A stretch of DNA of 32,500 bases from Sphaeroforma sirkka. Lineage: Eukaryota; Opisthokonta; Ichthyosporea; Ichthyophonida. Numbering within the stretch: position 1 is the first letter of the stretch; every line of letters starts with the position of its first letter. The notes under the pieces were generated by a model, which saw nothing but the letters and a program-made list of their open reading frames with translations, searched no databases and was not told the DNA's origin. Location of the stretch: positions 1 to 32,500 of the forward strand of contig LUCW03001580.1 of the NCBI GenBank assembly GCA_001586965.3. The letters run 5' to 3'. Both the position numbers and the translations under genes were made by a program. Shown here piece by piece: positions 1 through 9,451 of this stretch.

Positions 1-1796
1 CGACTATCATTGATACAGAACGTCTCCTAACGCCATGTCGGATGCGTCTGTAGCCACCATGAATGGAACTCCATCTTTCGGCGACTGGACTACTGGAGCC
101 TGATGAACCACTGTTTTTGAGCTGCTTTAAGGCATCATCAAATTCTTGGTCCACAACGCTCCCCAATTCTACACACTTGTGACATTGTAAATGTCCGAAA
201 GGCTTAAGGTAGCTTAGGAAGCTGACGAATCCGCACATGCTATTAACGTCCTGTGACTGTGGTGTGAGTTCTCCAATCTAACAAGTGTTCAACCTTTCCG
301 GGGTCGATCATAATACCTTCCCCAGAGACTCGGTATCCCAACAGCTGTATCGCGTTTACACCAAGCTGACACTTCTTACTGTTGTTCTTGAACTTGTGCT
401 TGTTTAGCCTTGCACAAACTTCTTGCACAACTTTATCGTGCCCCTATTTGGTCTTGGTAAACACTACAATATCATCGATGTATACCTGTACAATATCCAT
501 GACTCTAAACAGGTCTTGCATGATCTGTTGAAAGAAGGCTACAGTAACATATGTAGACCAAATGTAGCTCCCTTGAATGAATACTGCTGTCCATCCCAAG
601 TGAAGGTAAAACACTTCCGGTGTGTGGTTTGTATATCTTCATCTGATGGTAGCCTTGCTCCAAATCGATGGTCGAAAATATCTTCGCCTCTTCCATACTT
701 CTCAGCAATTCATTAATATTCGGTAGATAAAATTGTGTGTAGGTATAAGAGCGTTTATAGTACTCATATCCAAGCACACGCGAACCTTCTCCTAACATGC
801 CATCTGAGTTAATATGGTCCACCGCCAAGAGTGCGAGATTGGTTGGAGTCGGTTCGTAGTTGGCTGTAATTGCCCCTGTCTTCCAACCATGCCTTAACCT
901 GTTCTCTTGGACTACCTGTTCTAGACGCCACGCTACATAATTTCTTGTTGGACATTTCCACTTCGAAAAGCCTACTTCAGTCCTAAGCTTGCGTACCCAT
1001 TATTTAATTTAAACTGAGTCCAGTCTGTAATCTTGATACTATTATTTTCAAAGATACGCTCCTTAAGCTTCTCCGTGAATTGAGGTATCGTCTCTCTCTC
1101 ACAGTCTTAGAAGGCTTGTGTACAGGCTTAAGCAGATTATCATCTGACTGACCTTTTGTGAGTCAATGTTTGTAGGTAAGCCGTTGATTGTGATACTTAT
1201 CGACAAAAGATCCCCCATCCCCACTATTAAATCGTAGTCTGGCGAAGTGTTGCAGACGACTGCCTTTACCTCAAATCTACGACCATGTCACGACATGTAA
1301 TCTCTCCTTCGTCAGCTAGTTTTAACCTAGTAGGTCCTGACTTACGAGTGCAATTTGTTATTTTACAGAATCTCGATAATATACATGAAATTTGCGAGCC
1401 CGGATCCAACAACGCTTTCATTTCATGCTCATTAACTCGTACATCTAGAATGACCCCCTCATCTTGCGGTGCATCCTTTTGTTTCAATGCCAAGATCCGG
1501 TAAGATTGTCACTTAACTTCTACCTTCGGTTGCACCTTACACACGTGTTTGTGGTAACCTCCAGTCCTTGCGCAGTCTGCACACTTCGCAATAAAACCTT
1601 TACATTTGTCTGCGTGCCCGCCATTCCAGCATCCATTCGGCTCATGTTGGGACATGTGCCAGCCGCAATCCATCTCAGCACAATCGTTGACCTCCTTATA
1701 CTTCGGTTTAGGAGGCTCGGCTGCCTGAGTGAATTTGTTTCCTAAGGTCTCTTTAGCGTTGACATTGTTCTTTTGACCATCAGCATCTTGCCCATG
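1..1796 (-). pseudogene. Older Ty3/gypsy element: nucleocapsid, protease, RT and RNase H remnant
   Basis: Read right to left, this is the 3' part of an older Ty3/gypsy-type element cut by the younger one. From 1796 to 1512 it encodes the gag C-terminus with a zinc knuckle (CADC, six residues, H, three residues, C). An in-frame TGA at 1511-1509 follows, then a protease with the motif LLDPGSQIS (frame 1493-1266). Next comes a reverse transcriptase with IFSTIDLEQGYHQ (about 505-828) and the catalytic YIDD box near 470-484. RNase H begins with TDASDMALGDVLYQ at the left edge. The frames are broken several times in pol, and the integrase lies outside the window. The protein is related to, but clearly diverged from, that of the young element, so this is a different family. 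The family assignment is secure from the domain order; whether any copy is active cannot be told here. Confidence 0.85.
1793..1796. other. Target site duplication, left copy (CATG)
   Basis: CATG directly abuts the TG end of the left LTR and is repeated at 9448-9451. With one copy kept, the old gag frame reads on uninterrupted, which confirms the boundary. Confidence 0.9.
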
Positions 1797-2390
1797 TGTA
1801 AACTTCGATGGAAATTACTAGGTTTCAAACTATATTAAACTAAAATACAATTTAGTCAGTTAGGATTTAGCAGTGGTAGCTTGTGTAAGAATGATCGGGA
1901 CTGCCTCTTGTTAAGAGCCTAAATATCCTCGATCACACAGGGCGTACCTCTAGCTGTTCTTTATTGAATAATTTTCACTAGAAGTACTAAATGTTCATGA
2001 CCACTTGCCTAATTTGTAAATAGACATAATAACGTAAGTCACGTTAATACATTAGCTGATATAAATAAAGTTCCATCTGAAGAAAAGTTAAAAAAAGAAA
2101 AAGACTTATTGGATTTTGGAGATTGGCGGGAGGACCAAAATCAATAAGTAGTAGTTCGGAGATTATAAAATTTAGTTTATAATATCCTACATCTACTAAT
2201 GTCTCAAATAGGTCCAAGTAGATGAGTCATACCAAATACTCAGGCTATTGGAGCCATCAAAGTGAATTTAGAACACTTTGGAAATATTGGAAAAAGAGCT
2301 TGTACTAATTATTTAAAATACAAATAAAAACCAATGTATTATCTCAATTGATCTTGATATTTTAGACTGACCGGAGGCCGTATTTCTACA
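1797..2390 (-). repeat. 3' LTR of the young element
   Basis: It is 594 bp long and matches 8854-9447 base for base except T at 2106, where the other copy has C at 9163. On the minus strand it starts TGTAGAAATACGG and ends AAGTTTACA. Confidence 0.97.
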
Positions 2391-2402
2391 TAGCCCCCAG
2401 TA
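2391..2402 (-). other. Probable polypurine tract
   Basis: On the sense strand, TACTGGGGGCTA directly precedes the 3' LTR. The run of five G is the only purine-rich stretch at the place where plus-strand DNA synthesis is primed in LTR elements. It is short for a polypurine tract. Confidence 0.45.
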
Positions 2403-2517
2403 GCTTTTAGAACTACGAACGTACGTTAAGATACGATCTAGTTGGTAAAGTGAAAACCAAAGTAAAAACGGGTTCGGTCATGACTTATCGAGTAAGTATG
2501 TGCCTATATGTACGAGT

Positions 2518-5500
2518 TCAAGACTCATGTTGTACTCTATGTCGTTTAGTATTTGGTCCAGTAACCATTTCCGATGTAGGCGCCTTACGTTTATTATTTG
2601 GTAAGGTATTAGCCAAAGGCTGTTCTTCATTAGTAAGTAAGTTTGAACAATTTTCTGCACTGTTGGTAAGCAGATCAGAAAGTTTAGTCACGTAGGAAGT
2701 AGGTGGCAAATAGGGAATTTCAGATCCGTCAGGGTTTGTAGTCACCTGAGGAAACCCTTTTCGTTTATCTCGTGTGTTCTTATGTAAACGCTTATTCCAT
2801 TTCTTATTAAAGATACGAAGAAAGTCGCGAGATTCACGAAATGCATCGGAGGTTAGCCAAGCTACTGTCCCATCCATGAAACGGGTCTTGTAGTAAGTGT
2901 AACCGTCTTCGGATGTTTTGTCAATTATATCTTTGACTTGTGACTCCATAACTGGTACATCAGAATCAAATGAGCGAGCGAATGAGAGTTCGGAGGTAGG
3001 GATACGGTGAGTGCCTAGATTGGTTGCGCTAGTACCATCAATGTTATTCACTTCGTAAGTATCACTCTTCTCATCATGGTAGGAAATAACAAAAGGTCCT
3101 ATCGTCTTAGAAGAGAGTTCGGTAACGTTGGCGTTTCGATTTATAATGTTAACGTAATCGCCGACTTTGAACTGAACAATGTTCTTAGTGTTATTCCATC
3201 GGTCATACGCTTTAAGTAGGACGCGATTCTTGTGCTCGAGTAAACAGGGGTAAACAACGTTCTGCATATGCTCGATCTTTTGAAGCCACGGGGTAGCGTG
3301 TTTCTCGGGCGCAGTTTTATCAAACGTTGCTTGTAATTCACTATAGCGGCCAAAGAAATAGTGAAACGGGAGTGTTCCAGTTTGAGGATTCATGCAGTTA
3401 TTCATTTGAGTCTGAACCCATTTCAAATGATAAGGCCACATATCCTCAACGTCGTCTAGTGCGGTACGCAAGAGTTTCTTAAGTTCTCTATGACGTGTCT
3501 CATTTGCACCCTGCGTTTGAGGTTTGTAAGGAACACCACGCCTATGGGTCATGCCTGATACGAGTATAAGTGCCTCCATTACGTCGGTACAAAACTCACT
3601 ACCGTTATCAGAACATAGTACTCGGGGAAACCGAAGTCATTAAAGACGTGATAGCATAATTCTGCCACTGTTTGTGGACGTTTGTTCGGTATTGCATAAA
3701 AGCAAGTTATAGCCCGAAGCCACACATAAGAAATGACAGATATATACATCGCCAGTATGCTTGGATCGCGGGAGTTTAACCAAATCGACTATGACTCGGC
3801 GCATCGGTTGGTCTTCTGTCACACTTTTTTAGGGGTGCCCAACCGTATCGCTTGATCTGGTTCTTTTCACAATCAGTACAGCGTCGGTATACTTCACGTA
3901 TGGTTTCTTTCAGCGCCGGGTGATCAAGCCCTGCACGAATAGCCATTTTATAAGTATGCTCATATGCTCGATGCGTTAAATTATGTATAATTTTAACTCT
4001 ACTTTCGAGCTCCTCTAAGTCAGTCAGATTCTGCGTAACGCTGGCTGGATGAACCATAGTCCTGTTGGAAAGGGCAACCTCAGTATCAGGAGGGGTAGAG
4101 TCCTGAGATACATAATTGACAACATTGGATTGTTGAAGTATCTTCTTCAGTTGTTTCGCCACTCCTGGCTGTTCTTTAAGCAGCGCTTTAAGTAGTTGAG
4201 TGCGAGCTTCAGGTTCTCTTAGAGTTTTGAGTCTTTGATCCATGGCCTTAGCTAGTTCCATGTTTTTTACGATCTAATGCCGTTTCAATCGGCATTACCT
4301 CGACTGCAATCTTGTTGGGTGCATGTGTTGTACGAGTCTTGAGCTTTTGTTCAAACTCTTTAGACTCCTCTAGTTTAGCTAAGAATTCGGTTGAGGGTTT
4401 CCACTTTAGTGGTACCTGCAGGACCGATGCGACAAACAATGGTGTGTTTCCAAGGCGTCTTCTTAATAGAATAGGATCCCTGATACAAGAACGTGTCGGT
4501 TTCACGGTCGACATAAATAGGTTCGTCTTGAATCATATTAATTAAATCACGTATCCATGGGTCGGAGTTACGTAAGGGACAACACAGCGTAATGGTAGAT
4601 TTAGTAATATTAACATAATTTAACAACTGTGCGATAAGTTGACAAGGTGGGTTAGCCCACGCATTATGCTTTGATAAGTCAAGCTGAAATGCATCACCTT
4701 TAGGATGAGTCAACGACCTATATTCAGAAACCTGTTTGTTATGTTCTGCGGCAAACATATCAACAGTAAATGGACCCCATCGTGATTGAGCGAGGTTAAA
4801 CCATTTCTTATTTAGCATCCAATCGGTTGCTAATAACTCTTTGACTGTTTTCTGGTAGTCGGGCACAAGTCGAGAGAGCATGTCAGGAAGATGGTTATGT
4901 ATTCCTGGAATGTGTGTTATATTAAAAGCGAACTTGGCAATAATGTCATGCCAGCGGCTCACCAACTGTGAATCAGGGTTCATATCTTTTAAGTATGTTA
5001 AAGACTTTTGATCACAGGCGACAGTAAAGTAACTTCCATAAAGGTAGTCTTTAAACTGTCTTAGCGCAGTAACTATAGCAAGGAGCTCTTGTTTAACGGT
5101 AGGGTAATTCCGTTGACTCTTATTATAACTCTTGCTAAAGAATTGTATGTAGCGCGGTTTACCATTTATCGTTTGGTAAAGCACTCCACCTACCGCTCGA
5201 TCTGAAGCGTCGGTTGCTACTTGGAATGGGACACCATCCACAGGGTACTGCATGATGGGTGCGTCCATTACTTTACTTTTGACTAGTTTAAATGCATCAT
5301 CACATTCTTTAGTCCAAAGCTTTCCCAAAGGTCCTTTGTGCAGCCGTAGGTGACTGAAAGGCTTTAAGTAATGAGAAAGATGCGGTACCGAATCCGAGAA
5401 GAAGTTAACAAACCCACACACAGAGTTCACATCTCTTCCAGTAATTGGTGTTGATAAATCCAACAGAAACTGTTTCTTGCCAGGATCAATTTCTACCCCT

Positions 5501-6741
5501 GGCAGATACTTTGTAGCCAAGTAAGTGTATAGTATCTTTAGCAAAAGAACACTTGTCTTCGTTAATCTTAAGTTTAGCATGATTAAGTCGCTTTAAGACT
5601 TCTTTAACGAGTTTAGCATGTTCATGTGCTGTCTTTGTAAAGATAACTATATCATCTAAATAGACTGATACGTTATACGACAGGTCCGCAAATAGTTCCA
5701 TCATAACTTGTTGGAAGAAAGAAGGTAACATGTGTGTAAGCCTTCAGGTGCACCTTTAAACTGGTACTTCTTACCTTGCCAAGTAAAGGAAAAGTATTTC
5801 CTATGAGGCTGATATATTTGTAGTTGATGGAATGCAGCTTTTAAGTCTATCTTTGAAAAGATAGTCGCACCCTCCATTTTGCGTAGTATCTCGCTTATCT
5901 TAGGTAAGGGAAAACTATGTTGCGGAATTAGTTTGTTGATTGGCGACAGGTCTAGTACTACTCTTGTTTTACTAAACGTTCCATCAGATTTATATTGATC
6001 GACCGCTAAGAGAGCTAAGTTAACTGGGGTTGCATCATAATTGATTTCAATTAGACCCTGTTTTAACCAATCTTCGATTTGGGTTTTGACAACGTCTTTG
6101 TGTCTCCAACTCACGTAGTTATGTGAAGGACACTTTAACTTAGAGAAGTCGACGTTTGTTAAGTCAAGTCTAACGTACCCATTAGAGAACTTAAACATAC
6201 ACCAGTCAGTTATTGCAATCTTCCTGTTTTGTATAATTAAGTCCATAATTATATCGGTGAAGTGCGGAATCATATCCTTTGCTTCACCTTCCGGAGGTTT
6301 AGGTATCTTTAACATATTATCATCTGACTGATCTTTATTCGGGTCTAGCCCATTAGGCAGACCAGTGAGTGTTATACCTAAACTGAGAAGATCAGTCATA
6401 CCTATAATTAAATCGTATTTCTGAGACATGTCAGTAACGATTAGGTGAGTCTTCACTTCTCTTCTATCTGACAGCATTATGTGTGCATAGTCAATGGCTT
6501 GTTCGCAAGTAGTAACTTTGCCATTTCCCAAGATTAAATCAGTTGTTTCGTTATGGACAGCCATATCTGTAGCGTAGGCTACTCGGCATGAGATAGCAGA
6601 GACTTCAGCCCCTGGATCAAATAGTGCCATAACTTTTTCTCCATTTACGAAAACTGTTTGAAAGATACGTTCATCTCCTTTGGTATAGATTTTATTGAAC
6701 ATTTTCTCATAATCTTGCTCTAGTGCGCACATATGGTACTG
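2518..6741 (-). CDS. Pol polyprotein of the young element: PR, RT, RNase H, MT-like, IN, chromo-like (frame breaks)
   Basis: This is the enzymatic polyprotein that copies and integrates the element. Domains in order: aspartic protease with ALFDPGAEVS (near 6620); RT with VVLDLSPINKL, FSKIDLKAAFHQ and the catalytic VYLDDIVIF (near 5650); RNase H with TDASDRAVGGVLY (near 5205); the methyltransferase-like domain 4486-4779; integrase zinc finger (HNLTH ... CTDC, 3880-3995); DDE core with VDLVKLP (near 3783), CSDNGSEF (near 3605) and QTQGANE (near 3510). After these come a GPY/F-like module (KTIGPF) and a chromodomain-like tail (about 2785-2952). The last frame ends at TGA 2520-2518. Breaks: near 5731-5740, C4 5496-5499, 4405-4440, T6 4263-4268, T6 3825-3830, A4 3698-3701 and G4 3624-3627. 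As printed, no single protein spans the gene. Confidence 0.85.
4486..4779 (-). other. DIRS-type DNA N6-adenine methyltransferase-like domain within pol
   Basis: Directly after RNase H come WGPFTVDMFAAEHNKQ, then YRSL, DAFQLD, NAWANPPCQLI and a C-terminal PLRNSDPWIRDL. This is the pattern of the domain after RNase H in DIRS-type retroelements, likened to phage Dam methylases: WGxPxVDLFAxxxNxQ, YxS, DAF, and a PP motif corresponding to the DPPY/NPPY catalytic motif. Here NPPC replaces NPPY, so activity is doubtful. The recognition is from memory of the pattern, not from a search. Confidence 0.65.
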
Positions 6742-6744
6742 TCA
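6742..6744 (-). promoter_or_regulatory. In-frame TGA between gag and pol, probable readthrough site
   Basis: The nucleocapsid frame ends ...VQVKH, then TGA, then CAG TAC CAT ATG TGC in the same phase, leading into the protease. The older element has the same layout: ...VEVK, TGA 1511-1509, CAA TCT TAC. Coding similarity resumes right after the stop in both (ALEQD against ALKQKD). Readthrough of a single stop between gag and pol is known in gammaretroviruses (UAG or UGA). Here it is inferred from conservation in two diverged copies. Confidence 0.65.
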
Positions 6745-8774
6745 GTGCTTAACTTGGACGTCTGGTAAGTCCTTGCAATCCTCTTTGTGCCAACCGTTAG
6801 TACCCTTGCAAGTAGCACACTCTTTCATATAGTGTCCAAAATCTGGCTTGCCTGGTGCACACTTAACAGGGTCGTGTCTACCATTCCACTTGCCATTACG
6901 TTTTGTGAGGTTGTAACCACACTTCTTGCAAGGCGCTCTCACCTTCTTATCACCTTTCGGTTCGGTAGAAGTAGAGCCAGTACCCCTCCAGTAGTAGTGT
7001 GCGAGGTTTCTTAGTACTACGCGCAGTATTAGTCTCTACTGCGTTTCGCTTAGTGGGCTGGGTGTAGCTCGTGGTACTAAGTACTCTAGTAGAGGAATTG
7101 GTATGCTTGTGTACTATCTTCTCAAAGACAGACCAAGGCATAGATCGCAAATCACCATAGGCGATGATGTCATCATTGACTTTCTTAAAGAGGTTAGCTC
7201 CCAGAGTCTCCATCATCTGACAAATTAATAAATATTCGCCAGTATAGGTACGACCACCCATCCGTGTATTCATATGTGTCATATGAGCTAGAGCACCTCG
7301 AATAGTGGTATCGTTCGCAAAGAACTTGCGAGACTCTAGAAGTTCACGGTCACGTGCATCTTCAAAAAAAGGTGTTAAGTATATTATCACGCAACTGGTG
7401 CCAGGGTAGGGCTTTCCAGTTGGGCTCATGACCTTCAAGATAGTTCGCCATTCACCTGGCTCACAGAAATGAATAAAGGCATTCATCATCTGCTTATCCC
7501 TAAGGCTGGCAGACTCCTTAAGTTGGTCGAAGGCCTTCAGTGTCTCCACTGTACTCTCATTAGTAGAGAAATCGACCTCAGCCTGCGCGTTACCTAGCTG
7601 CTTTATAAAGCTTGGTTCTAAGTGTTCACGAGGCTCATGCTCAGTGCTACGGGCTGCTAGTGCCAAGATGGTGTCTATTTCCTTTCTCTTGTTATCGATT
7701 AGATAGCGAATGTTATCCGCTTTCCTATCGTCAAGGTCAGAGTCATTCAATAGACGGTCCTCAAGGACTTGCATACCAGAGCGTAATAGCCTGAGACGAG
7801 TATGTCTGGTTCTCACTTCCTCATCCTCAGGATTAGAGCGGGAACTCTCTAACGAGGTACTGGTGTATCGATTGCCAAAATCGTGATTACCAGGGTTAGT
7901 TGGCAAATGAGGGTCGATATTACGAGGATGGTAAGCCTCATCGAGTTCCATACGATCATATCCTCTGACAGGGTTAGGTTTGTCAAGAGGATGGTCGATG
8001 GTAGCATCAGAGCTATAGAGATTAAATTTTGAAATATTATCTCTCTCGCCAGTGGTAATTGGCTTAGTGGTAAACATACTGGCTGGTAAACCAGTAGGTC
8101 TCGGGTTCGAAACCCGGCCCGAAATTTTTTTCTTCTTCGGTATAGGAAGAATATCAGCCAAGTGGGACACGATAGAGGGGTCCACAACTGCTGCTGCCGC
8201 TAGCTCCTTCAAGAGCGCTTCAGTGCGGTTCAATTGGCGTTGAGATTGAGAGGATCCAGCCACTCGTTGTCGAGTTATGGCGTCCTCAGCTTCGGCCCCA
8301 AGATTTGAGCTGAATGGAATGGCTTCTCCATCGATGGCGAAACCGAAATTTTCGGACAGGTCCAATACTTCCTTTTCACGCCGGATTTGTGCTGGAGTGT
8401 CCTTTAGATGTGGAGTTATAATGCCCCGACATTCGTATCCACGAATTTTCCAGCCTTTCGACGTTTATCCCCAATATTTGACGGCACGTGGTCAGGGGCA
8501 AGCTGGGGTCCTGAGCTTCACTCCTAGGTGATACACGGACGCTGGCGAGCCTTTCCGCGGTAGTAGATACCTCTTCTTCCAAGGCTTTAGGATCCGACGA
8601 GTCATCCTCAGAATAATCCTCTGTACCAACCTCAGAATTTGCTTCCCCAACAGTATCCTCGGCAGGCTCAACTCCAGACAGGCTAGGTGTTTCCACAGGG
8701 ACCTCAGGAACCTCGGCAGGCTTAGCAGGCTTAGAGCTAGCGGCTCCCTTGCCTTTAGAAGTACCCTTAGCCAT
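6742..8774 (-). CDS. Gag polyprotein of the young element (two frame breaks)
   Basis: This encodes the structural protein that packages the element RNA. The chosen start is ATG 8774-8772 (MAKGTSKGKGAASS), 80 bases after the 5' LTR; the older gag starts with a similar basic MTKRKGKAMASK. An upstream in-frame extension runs into the LTR and is unlikely to be used. The acidic, low-complexity N-terminal part runs to a +1 break near 8453-8459. The long middle part (8365-6990) is open, and a second +1 break lies at the C4 run 6983-6986. The C-terminal nucleocapsid (6942-6745) has CKKC, then WNGRHDPVKC, then CATCKGTNGWHKEDC, a knuckle spaced CX2CX6HX3C rather than the usual CX2CX4HX4C. The frame ends at TGA 6744-6742, in phase with pol. 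A tRNA-like sequence lies antisense at 8053-8131 and is translated as part of gag. Confidence 0.8.
8053..8131 (+). other. tRNA-like sequence with Pol III box A, box B and T-run, antisense in gag
   Basis: On the plus strand 8060-8070 reads TGGCTTAGTGG, a good box A, and 8104-8114 reads GGTTCGAAACC, a perfect box B. A T7 run at 8125-8131 could terminate Pol III. The T-arm (TCGGG, loop TTCGAAA, CCCGG) and an anticodon-like hairpin (TACTGG, loop CTGGTAAA, CCAGTA) are present. The 5' segment 8053-8059 does not pair with CCCGAAA at 8118-8124, and the anticodon loop has eight bases, so it is not a normal tRNA gene. It looks like a tRNA-derived segment (SINE head or degenerate tRNA) captured in gag. 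Confidence 0.7.
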
Positions 8775-8853
8775 AGTAATTGCTGGATAGTAAATTGATG
8801 TCAGACAGTCTAGAAGCAGTACACTACTGTAACTACTATATAACTGAAAAATA

Positions 8854-9447
8854 TGTAAACTTCGATGGAAATTACTAGGTTTCAAACTATATTAAACTAA
8901 AATACAATTTAGTCAGTTAGGATTTAGCAGTGGTAGCTTGTGTAAGAATGATCGGGACTGCCTCTTGTTAAGAGCCTAAATATCCTCGATCACACAGGGC
9001 GTACCTCTAGCTGTTCTTTATTGAATAATTTTCACTAGAAGTACTAAATGTTCATGACCACTTGCCTAATTTGTAAATAGACATAATAACGTAAGTCACG
9101 TTAATACATTAGCTGATATAAATAAAGTTCCATCTGAAGAAAAGTTAAAAAAAGAAAAAGACTCATTGGATTTTGGAGATTGGCGGGAGGACCAAAATCA
9201 ATAAGTAGTAGTTCGGAGATTATAAAATTTAGTTTATAATATCCTACATCTACTAATGTCTCAAATAGGTCCAAGTAGATGAGTCATACCAAATACTCAG
9301 GCTATTGGAGCCATCAAAGTGAATTTAGAACACTTTGGAAATATTGGAAAAAGAGCTTGTACTAATTATTTAAAATACAAATAAAAACCAATGTATTATC
9401 TCAATTGATCTTGATATTTTAGACTGACCGGAGGCCGTATTTCTACA
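8854..9447 (-). repeat. 5' LTR of the young element
   Basis: It is 594 bp long and identical to 1797-2390 apart from one transition. It should carry the element's promoter and R region, but I could not fix a TATA box or a start site. On the sense strand the sequence directly after the LTR is TATTTTTCAGTTATATAG, which lacks the usual TGG start of a tRNA primer-binding site. Confidence 0.97.
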
Positions 9448-9451
9448 CATG
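9448..9451. other. Target site duplication, right copy (CATG)
   Basis: CATG follows the CA end of the right LTR and matches 1793-1796. A fifth flanking base does not match (C on the left side, C after the G on the right), so the duplication is four bases. Confidence 0.9.

Larger units (their letters stand above)
1797..9447 (-). mobile_element. Complete young Ty3/gypsy-type LTR retrotransposon
   Basis: This is a 7,651-bp element bounded by two direct 594-bp LTRs starting TG and ending CA. A 4-bp CATG duplication lies just outside (1793-1796 and 9448-9451). The sense direction is minus: 5' LTR 8854-9447, gag, in-frame TGA, protease, RT, RNase H, methyltransferase-like domain, integrase, chromodomain-like tail, 3' LTR 1797-2390. 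I see a single LTR difference (T2106 against C9163), which points to a recent insertion. The internal frames nevertheless carry about nine single-base breaks, most in homopolymers. The domain order RT-RNase H-integrase is that of Ty3/gypsy (Metaviridae). The integrase tail points to the chromovirus group. Confidence 0.95.

Noticed and set aside
8053..8131. A functional tRNA gene
   Set aside because: The acceptor strands do not pair and the anticodon loop has eight bases, so it was called tRNA-like only.
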